From Lachnospiraceae bacterium (GTDB lineage: Bacteria > Bacillota > Clostridia > Lachnospirales > Lachnospiraceae): a DNA stretch of 64,000 nt. Both the position numbers and the translations under genes were made by a program. The notes below the pieces were generated by a model that ran no database searches, had not been told where the DNA came from, and saw only the letters and a program-made list of their open reading frames with translations. Of the stretch, positions 51,301-58,721 are shown in pieces. Position 1 is the stretch's first letter. Every line of letters starts with the position of its first letter. The stretch spans positions 62,001 through 126,000 of the forward strand of contig JAFUZJ010000054.1 of NCBI GenBank assembly GCA_017476665.1, read 5' to 3'.

Positions 51301-52471
51301 ACGCCACATTAGATTCGTCACAATATAACTTATACATTTCCCATGCAGCTTTCAGACTTACTCCATCTTCTCTTTTAAACACTAAAAAAGAGTCCTCTAC
51401 GAAGTTATAGAACTCGTTAGAAGCCCCCAGCATGGAAACCGGAATATAATTGCTGTAGTAGTTGGGATCACTCAAATAGACTTCCTGGCAATGGTGTGCA
51501 ATCGCTCCGGACTCGAACTCCATCTGTTTTACAAGTGAGTCATATTCCTCGACCGGTACTTTGTTACCAGTAGGAGACACATCAATCAAACGTCTGATGA
51601 GACCCGATTTTGCATCTGTGATCCTAACCGGTTCGTTTGTACCAATGAACAGAAAACTGTTAAAGTTCGTAGAATATAATTTCTCGTACTTGTTGTTCAC
51701 AGTCATCTTCTCGTGAGAAACCAGGCTGTTAAGAACCGTGTTGTCCTCAATTTTAGACAGTTTTCCCTCGTGTTGGATTGCTACAAGCGGGTTTGTCTTG
51801 AATGCTTCCAACGCAAATGCCGATGAGCTGCCAAGTGTCTTAGCATCAAAAGCTGCATAATATCCATCAAAGAGCTGTTGAATGATGTTAAGAACTGTGG
51901 ATTTACCTGTTCCCGGTGGACCATATAGCACCATAAATTTCTGCAACGTCTTTGAACCGCCACTTACAACAGCTCCGATAGCCCACTCTATCTTGTGTCG
52001 CTCCTCTTCAGAATATAAAACCGACATGATACGGTTGTATGCAGGCATATCTCCAGCTTCCAGATTGTAAGGAAGGCGTTTGGTTGCGTAATCTGTTTTA
52101 CGGATAGCTGAATTAGCAAACACCAGCTTCTTATCAAGCGGTACAAAGCTGTCTCGCATCTGCTTCTGACAGTATTTGTGCCAACTATCAATCACACCGC
52201 TCTCTGCATCCCACATATGTTTGATTATTACCGTACAATCCATGAACCTATCGCGGTGTTCTTCAAAATATCTATCCAGCTCCCGGTCAACAAGATGAAT
52301 TACGTCTTGCTCACTGGTAGACCAAAGCCCACGATCTTCAAGCCAGACAGCATAGAAGTCTCCGCCTCGGATCATTAAATCCTGGCTCGGGTTCTTGATG
52401 ATAAACTTTGGGTAGATTTCGATTATGCCTCGCTTCACACTACGAGTTGAAACCATGAAAAAGTCCACCAT
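48320..52471 (-). CDS. SF3-like helicase - AEP-type primase - family B DNA polymerase fusion
   Basis: 1383 residues in one open frame. (1) About 150-330: D5/SF3-type helicase with Walker A GPPGTGKS (184-191) and FIGTNEP (275-281). (2) About 495-600: archaeo-eukaryotic-type primase signs, VIDFD (507-511, DxD) and SGKGIHLH (541-548, sxH), then IEIKVFTG. (3) About 700-1383: family B polymerase with exonuclease motifs FYDVEVF (703-709), FNCRRYDN (748-755), YCDNDVIATE (839-848) and polymerase motifs DDIASMHPS (974-982), KIAINSVYG (1056-1064) and KTDS (1110-1113). Motif C has KTDS in place of YxDTDS, so one metal-binding Asp is displaced. AAAAGGGG precedes the ATG. This is the phage replisome core. 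Confidence 0.88.
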   Translation of the reverse strand: MVDFFMVSTRSVKRGIIEIYPKFIIKNPSQDLMIRGGDFYAVWLEDRGLWSTSEQDVIHLVDRELDRYFEEHRDRFMDCTVIIKHMWDAESGVIDSWHKYCQKQMRDSFVPLDKKLVFANSAIRKTDYATKRLPYNLEAGDMPAYNRIMSVLYSEEERHKIEWAIGAVVSGGSKTLQKFMVLYGPPGTGKSTVLNIIQQLFDGYYAAFDAKTLGSSSAFALEAFKTNPLVAIQHEGKLSKIEDNTVLNSLVSHEKMTVNNKYEKLYSTNFNSFLFIGTNEPVRITDAKSGLIRRLIDVSPTGNKVPVEEYDSLVKQMEFESGAIAHHCQEVYLSDPNYYSNYIPVSMLGASNEFYNFVEDSFLVFKREDGVSLKAAWEMYKLYCDESNVAFPLSKMKFKEELKNYFREYIDREQLEDGTRVRNYYRGFKTDKFEQAEKPETPKTEKTSWLIFKKQESLLDTVCQDCVAQYATEEGSPEKKWEKVKTKLKDLVTSRLHYMLMPGIHIVIDFDIPDENGEKSLEKNIEAASKFPPTYAELSKSGKGIHLHYIYNGDVTALSRVYDEHIEIKVFTGKSALRRMLTLCNDIPIATISSGLPLKKGDKMVNFEAIKSEKQLRYMIMKNLNKEYHPSTKPSIDFIFKILEDAYADGLHYDVSDMRNGVLAFAAGSSHQSDYCIKLVNKMKFKSEEISDPGESKEAPIVFYDVEVFPNLFLVNYKIQGAGKPVVRMINPKPVEIEQLMQFRLVGFNCRRYDNHVLYARMMGYDNEMLYNLSQKIINKGQGFFGEAYNVSYTDVYDFAAKKQSLKKWEIELGIHHQELGLPWDQPVPEELWTKVAEYCDNDVIATETVFNHLQGDFVARKILAILADKTVNDTTNQLTTRIIFGNDRNPQSQFNYRNMGEMPKGEAVYSYDFETKKFREYKEGDHTVFDEKMRPIFPGYKYENGVSTYRGEEVGEGGYVYAEKGIHVLVPVDDIASMHPSSIEAEQLFGEYTTNFSAIKLIRVKIKHGEFEAAKGNLMVLLINLYGEDKARSIISELTEYLTEEYADALAYALKIAINSVYGLTSAKFENPFKDPRNIDNIVAKRGALFMINLKHEVQKRGFQVAHIKTDSIKIPNATPEILQFVEEYGKLYGYSFEHESTYEKMCLVNDAVYVAQYATPEHCQELYGYVPADNKKHFKKHNHPWTATGAQFQVPYVFKYLFSKENILFEDKCETKSVSSSLYLDMNEDLPDVSAYEKELDKLETKYRKGEVSDTTFEPKGLELSEKIAEGHKYVFIGRVGSFCPIKPGCGGGLLCREQNGNYNAAGGTKGYRWLEAEMVKQLGKEKDIDESYYISLVDEAHDTIAQYGDFEWFVSTEPVSNGFFNFMNIPDTDEEEIPFN

Positions 52472-52493
52472 AATTATTACCCCTTTTCAAATA

Positions 52494-53039
52494 TCAAATT
52501 TTCAATACTTCGTCTAAGTACCACATTGCCTGGTACCAGATTTCTACCTTTCGAAGATCCTTCCTGCAATTCACAAACCGGAAAAGACCTCCGTTACTGC
52601 CATCTCTTTTGTACTCTCTATTGAGGCATTTCAAGATGACGCCGTCCGCTTCGTCTCCATCAAACTTGAAGTCGTTCATATAAGCCAATCCCAGATTGGT
52701 TACCATAGTCCAAAACCACTGCCCTGCTCTGTCACCTATATCCGGATTAGACATGATGTGTTCCTCACACCGGATGGCTAGAGCAACCATCATCTCCAAA
52801 ACACTGCAAGGTTCATCATCAAGACAGGCAGCAATGACGGAATCAGGAATATCATTCTCGTATCCGAAACGATACCTCAAATCGATCCCGTCTTCTGCTC
52901 TGTTTCCGTCCATCGGTAGAATATAAGTGAATTCAATACTGTGCAGGTGCTGTAACAGTCTGCGATAGGACACGTTCTTCTCACCACAGACCAGGTTATA
53001 CATCCACTCAAAATATTCATTCACAATATCCTTGTACAT
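52494..53039 (-). CDS. Conserved early phage protein
   Basis: 181 residues: VNEYFEWMYNLVCGEKNVSYRRLLQHLHSIEFTYILPMDGNRAEDGIDLRYRF ... CSVLEMMVALAIRCEEHIM ... GQWFWTMVTNLGLAYMNDFKFD. Distinctive and conserved-looking, all-alpha, with Trp and Cys residues. I have seen the Y-R-LL--LH-EF-Y-D-NRA-DG-LR pattern in Clostridial phages and elements, but no function is known to me. Directly upstream of the polymerase. Confidence 0.7.
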   Translation of the reverse strand: MYKDIVNEYFEWMYNLVCGEKNVSYRRLLQHLHSIEFTYILPMDGNRAEDGIDLRYRFGYENDIPDSVIAACLDDEPCSVLEMMVALAIRCEEHIMSNPDIGDRAGQWFWTMVTNLGLAYMNDFKFDGDEADGVILKCLNREYKRDGSNGGLFRFVNCRKDLRKVEIWYQAMWYLDEVLKI

Positions 53040-53696
53040 TTAGACCTCCAATTTCCGCGGTCGGGCCACATCTCCATAGTTTCTGTGATCGGCAAGGATC
53101 TCATAGTCACAGCGTCTTGCATCATTTCTTACAAAGACCGCATCGTCCTCATATTTGCCGAAACTTGTGAGAGCATATGGTCCGACAACATCTTCCACGT
53201 CGTCAATAATCTCGTCAGCATCATCTGCCAGAACACCATCGTCATAATACGTAAGCTCGATCTCCTCGTAGCCTAACTCTCCAAATTCATCCGGGGATAT
53301 AACATACGGTACGTCGTCTGCGTTCTGTCTCCGCTCCAATCTGGTCAAAGGCTTCGGAGCAGGATCATCTTCTCCCGCCGCAAGTTCGCCTTCCTGCTTG
53401 TAACCGTATTTCACAGCAAGCTCATCCAGATCCGGTTTGTGGGGGTGTTCATTCAGGGTGGGAACAGGTGCCTTAGGCGGTTCAGGTTCTCCTTCACTCA
53501 TTTCCTGAGCAGTAATAGGCTCATTCATAACTATCTCATTCAGTTCCCGAACCTTATTCTTGTAATACTCTCTGATCTCACCAACCTCAGCCGCGGCAGC
53601 CTGTGAATACTTTCTTTTAAAATATCCACGTGTCGCAAGCACACCCGTTCCAACGCCGCCTGCAAATATCAATAATCCGATTGCAACGTTCTTCAT
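53040..53696 (-). CDS. Single-pass membrane protein with acidic tail
   Basis: 218 residues: hydrophobic N-terminus (VAIGLLIFAGGVGTGVLATRGYF), helical juxtamembrane part, Pro-rich EPEPPKAPVPTLNEHPHKPD, and an acidic Asp/Tyr-rich C-terminal region (YEEIELTYYDDGVLADDADEIIDDVEDVVGPYALTSFGKYEDDAVFVRN). It resembles proteins next to DUF6353 genes in related phages. Unknown. Confidence 0.65.
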   Translation of the reverse strand: MKNVAIGLLIFAGGVGTGVLATRGYFKRKYSQAAAAEVGEIREYYKNKVRELNEIVMNEPITAQEMSEGEPEPPKAPVPTLNEHPHKPDLDELAVKYGYKQEGELAAGEDDPAPKPLTRLERRQNADDVPYVISPDEFGELGYEEIELTYYDDGVLADDADEIIDDVEDVVGPYALTSFGKYEDDAVFVRNDARRCDYEILADHRNYGDVARPRKLEV

Positions 53697-53854
53697 TTCT
53701 TCTTTGCCTCCTCAACTCCTAATGTCATTGTTGTAATTGCCAAACCGCCAAACATAAGGGAGACACTCAGGAGCAGTCCCCCTACAATATGACGTTTCCG
53801 TTTCGAGTCCAGAGTGAAGTCAAGCATAGAAATAATTGCTTCAAATCCTTCCAT
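53693..53854 (-). CDS. Small membrane protein
   Basis: 53 residues: MEGFEAIISMLDFTLDSKRK, then RHIVGGLLLSVSLMFGGLAITTMTLGVEEAKKK, one or two membrane segments. The stop overlaps the next start as ATGA. Unknown. Confidence 0.65.
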   Translation of the reverse strand: MEGFEAIISMLDFTLDSKRKRHIVGGLLLSVSLMFGGLAITTMTLGVEEAKKK

Positions 53855-53858
53855 ACTA

Positions 53859-53954
53859 TCACCTCTTTCCACTCAGTACTGCTAATCCGGTTACAAAACA
53901 AATACCCGACATTGCCGCAAATGCATAAGATACCAGTGTCAATCCTACGTCCAT
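53859..53954 (-). CDS. Membrane mini-protein
   Basis: 31 residues: MDVGLTLVSYAFAAMSGICF then VTGLAVLSGKR; a single membrane helix. GGAGG at ideal spacing and tight packing with the next gene (4 nt) support translation. Confidence 0.6.
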   Translation of the reverse strand: MDVGLTLVSYAFAAMSGICFVTGLAVLSGKR

Positions 53955-53969
53955 AGTTGCCTCCTTTTT

Positions 53970-54018
53970 CGAAATATAAAAGACCACCCTATTCAAATAA
54001 CTGAGGGTAGTCCATCAT
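53970..54018 (-). terminator. Terminator after the 54064 gene
   Basis: Minus-strand GGACTACCCT and AGGGTGGTC arms, followed by TTTTATATTTC. Confidence 0.7.
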
Positions 54019-54063
54019 ATCTCTAAATATGTTTCCGGTTCCAATAAAGTCCAATCCGTCCCT

Positions 54064-54960
54064 TCATACCATACGGTCATAGATGTTTCCATCAACATTG
54101 AAGTCGATAGAATATGCCTTCTGGTAGTTTCCGTTCTCGTCAGGCAGATATACTTCCTTGACATCAAACTCGATATAACCGTCGCTGTCCGGATGATTTC
54201 TGTCATCAATCCAACCTGCGATCATGCCGTCTTTCGTATCTTTGAATCCCAGCATCTGATATACCTGGTTCAAAGTCAAATGCCCTTCAGCGTGAAGTTT
54301 GTCGTTTGCAAAGTTCTGCTGCGCCCGCAGGAACATTTCGAGATACTGAGAGTCCTCTTCCCAATAAGGATTGCTCCGGGTGAAATACTTCATGTATCCG
54401 CTACCGGTTGCGTTCGGATCAGCAACATTGATCTTCTTTTTAACTTTCTTTTCTTTACCCTTCTCATCGGTGACTGTCTCCTCGACTTCTTTCACCTCTG
54501 CACCGGTTCTCAGCTGGTAGTCAACCTCTTCACCGAATCTCTTGATCACGCGCTCGCGATACTCTTTGTACGACTTGTCAACAGCAGCATATGCAGCGGT
54601 CAGTGCCACGTTTCTCTTTCTGAGAATATCATTGGACGCCAGAATGCTTCCGAGTGATAACACACCAACAGTCGCTGCCGGAGCATACAACTTCACAACC
54701 TGCAAACCAGTGCGAGCATACGTGGATACTGTAGCTTTCTTAACTTCCTCTTCAGGGACCTGGGTCCGAACCTGTTCCATAGCTTCCTTATGCTCGTCCA
54801 GAATGCCCGTAAGCTTCAGAGTTGCCTTACAAGCCATTACAGTCGCAATCACGATGCCAGTTGCCCCTGCACCCGCAAGGATCTCAGGGCTGTGCTTCTT
54901 CAGAGTGTAGCCCACACTCGTAAGTCCTTTATTCAGTTTTGTAACGATCTCGTTTTTCAT
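54064..54960 (-). CDS. DUF6353-like membrane protein, paralogue 1
   Basis: 298 residues. LKKHSPEILAGAGATGIVIATVMACKATLK (about 20-50) is the family opening, then a second hydrophobic segment (LYAPAATVGVLSLGSILASNDILRKRNVALTAAYAAVDKSYKEYRERV). The soluble C-terminal half ends in a long YIEFDVKEVYLPDENGNYQKAYSIDFNVDG strand set. Shares both hydrophobic blocks with genes at 57040 and 59516. No function known. Confidence 0.75.
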   Translation of the reverse strand: MKNEIVTKLNKGLTSVGYTLKKHSPEILAGAGATGIVIATVMACKATLKLTGILDEHKEAMEQVRTQVPEEEVKKATVSTYARTGLQVVKLYAPAATVGVLSLGSILASNDILRKRNVALTAAYAAVDKSYKEYRERVIKRFGEEVDYQLRTGAEVKEVEETVTDEKGKEKKVKKKINVADPNATGSGYMKYFTRSNPYWEEDSQYLEMFLRAQQNFANDKLHAEGHLTLNQVYQMLGFKDTKDGMIAGWIDDRNHPDSDGYIEFDVKEVYLPDENGNYQKAYSIDFNVDGNIYDRMV

Positions 54961-54983
54961 TGCTTGTTTTCCTCCATTTTTCT

Positions 54984-55610
54984 TTAATTAAGCTGAAGCA
55001 ACTGCAGTTTAGGCGTTTTAAGCCAATATCTGCCGTTTTTAAGCGGGACATAAGTAGCTCCGCTAAAGTTTGTCCAACCATACCGGCTGTCTGTTGAAGT
55101 ACCGACCATACCGCAAATATCTTTCAGATCGGCAATACTGGCCTGACCAATCACAGAAATAACTTCCTCAATCCCTACAATTGCGTCCTCGCAGTCTTCT
55201 CTCGTATCCAATTCGACACCGTCAAACAGATTAGAGCCAGTAGATCTTTCCCGGTATCCGCGGTCACGGTCTTTGCGTCCGCCGTCATCATAAAACCCGC
55301 GATAGGATATCCTGGATATGCCCGAAGACTTCTTTACTCCGCGTGTTTCACCATACAGAAACATGTCAATGCCGTTACTGACAATCTCGGATATGGCTTT
55401 CTTGATCGTAGGGATCAGAACATCAGACCAAATATACTCTTTGACATTTGCAACGTCCTCCTGAATGAACGCGTCTGCAAACTTACTGATTCCGCTCTTT
55501 TTGTGGATCTGCGCTGAGCCCTTGATTACCTTTTCCGTTTTTTTCTCAGCTACAGGCTGACTACCGATGCTGTCTCTCGATTTGTGAGAGTTGGATCTGA
55601 TTTCGTCCAT
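54984..55610 (-). CDS. Early phage protein, unknown
   Basis: 208 residues. SKFADAFIQEDVANVKEYIWSDVLIPTIKKAISEIVSNGIDMFLYGE (about 42-90) is amphipathic and may touch the membrane. Then a Gly/Arg/Asp-rich linker (YDDGGRKDRDRGYRERS) and a C-terminal domain (EVISVIGQASIADLKDICGMVGTSTDSRYGWTNFSGATYVPLKNGRYWLKTP). I recall this family beside DUF6353 genes but know no role. Confidence 0.65.
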   Translation of the reverse strand: MDEIRSNSHKSRDSIGSQPVAEKKTEKVIKGSAQIHKKSGISKFADAFIQEDVANVKEYIWSDVLIPTIKKAISEIVSNGIDMFLYGETRGVKKSSGISRISYRGFYDDGGRKDRDRGYRERSTGSNLFDGVELDTREDCEDAIVGIEEVISVIGQASIADLKDICGMVGTSTDSRYGWTNFSGATYVPLKNGRYWLKTPKLQLLQLN

Positions 55611-55622
55611 ATTTACACCTCC

Positions 55623-56156
55623 TTATAATTTAAGATATAAACCGTCGTGTCCTGCATTCCGCTGTCCGAGACTCCCGGCAATAGAGCTGTAGATCCTGGA
55701 TACGTTACGCAGATCGTCGTTATACTTCTGCAGAATATCAGTCAGATCACTCTCAAACTTCTCCGCAGCACGATCTTTGGCCTTTTCAACAACCTCGCGA
55801 CGTACACGCTCAATGCTCACTTCACCCACCTGCTTCTCGAGCTGCTTCTTTACGTCTTCCCGTACGTCGTTGTATGCGTTACGAACACTGCTCTGGACCT
55901 CTGCGGAAATATCATTCCGTACGCTCTTGATTGCTGCCTCAGATGCCTTCTGTACTCCGCTCCTTACCTCCCGCTCGACTGCCTGCTGTACCACGGAATT
56001 GATCATTTCGTTCTTGATCTCGGGTATATCCATATCGCTGATGCCGTCAATGGCTAATCCAAGCTTGTTAAGCACCTTAGACATCTTCACTCCCTGGTAA
56101 ATTGAGTACGCCAGAGCACCCGCACCAAGCAAAACCAAAATATCATTGTTCCTCAT
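55623..56156 (-). CDS. Membrane-anchored coiled-coil protein
   Basis: 177 residues from the ATG at 56156. N-terminal membrane helix (DILVLLGAGALAYSIYQGVKM) and a long charged coiled coil (about 45-155; VQQAVEREVRSGVQKASEAAIKSVRNDISAEVQSSVRNAYNDVREDVKKQLEKQVGEV). Overlaps the upstream gene by 14 nt. It looks like a structural rod anchored in the membrane. Unknown role. Confidence 0.65.
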   Translation of the reverse strand: MRNNDILVLLGAGALAYSIYQGVKMSKVLNKLGLAIDGISDMDIPEIKNEMINSVVQQAVEREVRSGVQKASEAAIKSVRNDISAEVQSSVRNAYNDVREDVKKQLEKQVGEVSIERVRREVVEKAKDRAAEKFESDLTDILQKYNDDLRNVSRIYSSIAGSLGQRNAGHDGLYLKL

Positions 56157-56274
56157 TGTTTTCTTCCTCCATCCATTCTTCATATTCTTCTTCAGAGCAA
56201 AACTCCATGTATTTATTTCCAATCCAGCCAAAAGTGCCGAACCCAGAATTCCATGTCTTGATTTTCTTACCCAT
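56143..56274 (-). CDS. Small acidic protein
   Basis: 43 residues: MGKKIKTWNSGFGTFGWIGN then KYMEFCSEEEYEEWMEEENNEEQ. GAGGGTAG before the ATG. Unknown. Confidence 0.55.
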   Translation of the reverse strand: MGKKIKTWNSGFGTFGWIGNKYMEFCSEEEYEEWMEEENNEEQ

Positions 56275-56292
56275 ATCGCTACCCTCACAAAA

Positions 56293-56336
56293 TATAAAAG
56301 GGAAAACACCCTGTTACGGATGTCTCCCCTTTTGTC
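56293..56336 (-). terminator. Terminator after the 56366 gene
   Basis: Minus-strand AAAGGGGA and TTCCCTTTT arms around ACATCCGTAACAGGGTGT, which forms an inner stem; followed by TATATTTTG. Confidence 0.65.
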
Positions 56337-56365
56337 ATTGCTCCAATATTCAGTTTTTCTTAGGA

Positions 56366-56644
56366 TTACTCCTCGTCGAGAACTTCTGCTTCACCGTCAA
56401 CGTCGGTTTCAGCCTGCTCGCCTTCAGCAACCTGGATGTACTTAGCCTTACGCTCCTTGACTTTCTTGATCGCCGGTATTACTAAACTGCGGGTTGCATA
56501 ACCTGCAATGAATCCGATACCTACTCCGATCAAAGTCTTGCCAAAGCAACCTTTAGCCTTAGGTACATTGTTTGCTACTGCTTCTGCAGCTGCCTCAATA
56601 ACCTCTTCGTTGTTGGTTAAAATCTCCATTGTGTTCCCTTCCAT
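56366..56644 (-). CDS. Small membrane protein
   Basis: 92 residues: acidic N-terminus (ILTNNEEVIEAAAEAVANNV), membrane helix GKTLIGVGIGFIAGYATRSL (about 35-55), basic and then acidic tail. AAGGAGG upstream. Promoter-like copy i lies just upstream. Unknown role. Confidence 0.65.
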   Translation of the reverse strand: MEGNTMEILTNNEEVIEAAAEAVANNVPKAKGCFGKTLIGVGIGFIAGYATRSLVIPAIKKVKERKAKYIQVAEGEQAETDVDGEAEVLDEE

Positions 56645-56685
56645 AGTCGTGTCCTCCTTAAATTAAAAATTTGTTTTATGGAACT

Positions 56686-56720
56686 GTTTCCATAACAGCA
56701 GTTGCAATTTTCGCGGATTA
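56686..56720 (-). promoter_or_regulatory. Phage promoter-like element, copy i
   Basis: Minus strand: AATCCGCGAAAATTGCAACT then GCTGTTATGGAAAC, between the cold-shock gene's stop and the 56366 gene. Confidence 0.65.
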
Positions 56721-56954
56721 ACCGACGCAGGCAGCAACTTTTCTTCCGTCCTCGCGAACCTGGATGTTGAACTGTACCCGCTGTCCCTCTTCAAGCTTCT
56801 TGAATTTGTCGTCGGAAGCAATAGCTGTCCAATGTACGAAGACGTCGCCATCGATCTCCTGATTAGCGTCCGGAGTAATAAATCCATACCCCTTCTTGCT
56901 GTTGAACCACTTTACGGTTCCTGCAAATACCTTTTCTGCTGCAGTTGTTTCCAT
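56718..56954 (-). CDS. Cold-shock (CspA-family) RNA/DNA chaperone
   Basis: 78 residues. [18 protein letters not shown] carries the RNP1-type [10 protein letters not shown] and DVFVHWTAI the RNP2-type motif of cold-shock OB-fold proteins, with standard length and a short N-terminal extension. It binds single-stranded RNA and would melt structure or antiterminate, possibly at the many hairpin terminators of this phage. Good ribosome site. Confidence 0.92.
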   Translation of the reverse strand: METTAAEKVFAGTVKWFNSKKGYGFITPDANQEIDGDVFVHWTAIASDDKFKKLEEGQRVQFNIQVREDGRKVAACVG

Positions 56955-56997
56955 GTTACTTTTCCTCCTTAAAATATAAAATTGTTTATTTGTAAAA

Positions 56998-57032
56998 AAG
57001 ACAAAGGAGAAGCACCCGAAGGCACTCCTCCC
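56998..57032 (-). terminator. Terminator after the 57040 gene
   Basis: Minus-strand GGAGTGCC-TTCG-GGTGCTTCTCC followed by TTTGTCTTTTTT. Confidence 0.75.
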
Positions 57033-57039
57033 TGCCGAT

Positions 57040-57882
57040 TTACATCAAGTTTCTGTAGTCATAGCGCGGTGCTATGTCGTAGTCAATTACCAAGCAAGGT
57101 GTATCATCTTCCGATAACTGGCTGCTGAAGCTGAACGTAATGGGTCCGTTGTCAACATTCCACCCAAGATCGTCGCCTAACTTTGTCGGTCTGAGGCCAA
57201 TCTTGTAGTAGAACTCATTGAGCGATACGTACATACAGCTGTTAAGTTCCCGATTCAACTCTGCTTCAGTTCTCCGGATCTGCTCAATATCGCATTTGAA
57301 ATATCTTCCGGAAATCGTATCGAAACAGAGAGTCTCGCCCTTTGCCGTAATGATCACTTCCTTGTTGACGATCGGGTTCTTCTGTAACTGCTCCTTAGCC
57401 ACTGCGTCTCTGATCTCCTGCTCTTTCTTCTCGCCGACTGTCTCTACAACTTTCTCACGATATGTTTTGAGTGCATTCTCGCTCAGGCTGTACGCGGTTG
57501 CCAATACTGCGTTACGCTTGTTATTGACCGCACTGGCTCCGATAAGACAAGCTGTTGATGCCGTAGCGGTTACTGCTGCAGGAATATAACACTTCCAGGC
57601 AGCTTTCACCGCTTCTTTAGTTGCTAATTTGTAGTGACCAAAATGACCATTCTTATCGTCAGCAACTTTTACAAGCCCGTCAATGTTTTCGTTTTTATCC
57701 GGAGTCCTTTCTTTTAAAAGCTGGTCTCTCCGATTATCGATCAATTCAAGAGCTTCCGGTGTAGCCATTACAGCAAGTACAGTCGTGGTAAGCATACCAG
57801 CAATACCGATACCCGTGAGAATTTCGGGAGAATGCTTGATGACCGCGTCTCCCATTGTCTTTGCAATCCCTTTGATGTTCAT
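57040..57882 (-). CDS. DUF6353-like membrane protein, paralogue 2
   Basis: 280 residues. [34 protein letters not shown] opens as in paralogues 1 and 3; the second hydrophobic block [50 protein letters not shown] is closely like that of paralogue 3. C-terminal domain ends [17 protein letters not shown] and [25 protein letters not shown]. Function unknown. Confidence 0.8.
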   Translation of the reverse strand: MNIKGIAKTMGDAVIKHSPEILTGIGIAGMLTTTVLAVMATPEALELIDNRRDQLLKERTPDKNENIDGLVKVADDKNGHFGHYKLATKEAVKAAWKCYIPAAVTATASTACLIGASAVNNKRNAVLATAYSLSENALKTYREKVVETVGEKKEQEIRDAVAKEQLQKNPIVNKEVIITAKGETLCFDTISGRYFKCDIEQIRRTEAELNRELNSCMYVSLNEFYYKIGLRPTKLGDDLGWNVDNGPITFSFSSQLSEDDTPCLVIDYDIAPRYDYRNLM

Positions 57883-58121
57883 TTTCTTGCTCCTTTCGCA
57901 ATCAATTCATCAAGCATATCTAATGCTACATCATGTGCAATAGAGAATATCAAGCTGGTCTTGGAATCCATACAGCTGTATCGATCCATTCTCCCTGCAA
58001 ATCTTTCAATGATCTCAGATGCCGGAATATCAGGATTGTTCCTAACTGCCTCGATAATTTCCTTTCTTGCCCATTGAGCATAAGATCTGTTTTGTGCAAT
58101 GAAATCCTTAAATTTGCCCAT
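57879..58121 (-). CDS. Small early protein, unknown
   Basis: 80 residues: FKDFIAQNRSYAQWARKEIIEAVRNNPDIPASEIIERFAGRMDRYSCMDSKTSLIFSIAHDVALDMLDELI. All-alpha, soluble. Its end overlaps paralogue 2 by 4 nt (ATGA). Unknown. Confidence 0.65.
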   Translation of the reverse strand: MGKFKDFIAQNRSYAQWARKEIIEAVRNNPDIPASEIIERFAGRMDRYSCMDSKTSLIFSIAHDVALDMLDELIAKGARK

Positions 58122-58151
58122 GTTAATAATCTCCTTTCGATTTTAGGCAAA

Positions 58152-58182
58152 AGTAAAAGAGCCCTTGTTTAGGACTCTTTAC
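58152..58182 (-). terminator. Terminator carrying the stop codon of the 58169 gene
   Basis: Minus-strand GAGTCCTAAACAAGGGCTC followed by TTTTACTTTT; the TAA of the gene lies in the hairpin. Confidence 0.85.
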
Positions 58183-58330
58183 TCTTTAAAGCTTCGGCTA
58201 CAGCTTTTGCAACCTGCTCAGATACTTCGTTTTTCATCTTGCTCTCGTCAACCCAATCCGATATCAGCGATAAGCCGAAACCGGCAACAGATGTGATGAT
58301 CCCGATGGTCTTAACTACCTTGCCGTTCAT
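58169..58330 (-). CDS. Small membrane protein ending in KES
   Basis: 53 residues from the ATG at 58330 (GGAGG 7-8 nt upstream): MNGKVVKTIGIITSVAGFGL then SLISDWVDESKMKNEVSEQVAKAVAEALKSKES. One membrane segment and an amphipathic helix. The last codons GAG TCC TAA form the 5' arm of the terminator. Promoter-like copy h is just upstream: a one-gene unit. Confidence 0.7.
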   Translation of the reverse strand: MNGKVVKTIGIITSVAGFGLSLISDWVDESKMKNEVSEQVAKAVAEALKSKES

Positions 58331-58343
58331 AACTGTTACCTCC

Positions 58344-58376
58344 TTTCTCATAACAGCGTTTGCAATTTCTGCGGAT
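58344..58376 (-). promoter_or_regulatory. Phage promoter-like element, copy h
   Basis: Minus strand: AATCCGCAGAAATTGCAAA then CGCTGTTATGAGAAAG, upstream of the 58169 gene. Confidence 0.65.
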
Positions 58377-58379
58377 TTG

Positions 58380-58706
58380 CTAGTCAATCCTGCTAGAATG
58401 GATTTCTCCGCCGCAAGCTGCATATCCGGCAAGGTCAACAAAGCTGTCGCCGCTGCCTCCTCCGTTTTTGATCCTGGCGATCTTCAGAAGAGACATCATC
58501 ATGGCCACATCTTTAGGCGTTATTGTAAGTGCATCCGGGTTTACGCTGTCGATCTGAAAAAGCTCGTTTTCGGTACGTCCTCCGCGAATATAATCAGTCC
58601 ACAGATCAGCGATCAGACCAAAATTACTCTCGGGGCTACCATGATCCTGTTCTCTTTTACCGCATGCACATTCTTTTGCTTTATCAAGTATCTCTGCTCT
58701 TGTCAT
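58380..58706 (-). CDS. DUF6378-family phage protein
   Basis: 108 residues. REQDHGSPESNFGLIADLWTDYI is the DUF6378 hallmark; PKDVAMMMSLLKIARIKNGGGSGDSFVDLAGYAACGGE follows. Common in phages of Firmicutes and other bacteria. The conserved DHG and the all-alpha fold suggest a nucleotide-type substrate, but this is unproven. AGGAGG upstream. Confidence 0.8.
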   Translation of the reverse strand: MTRAEILDKAKECACGKREQDHGSPESNFGLIADLWTDYIRGGRTENELFQIDSVNPDALTITPKDVAMMMSLLKIARIKNGGGSGDSFVDLAGYAACGGEIHSSRID

Positions 58707-58721
58707 TTGTTTTTCCTCCTT

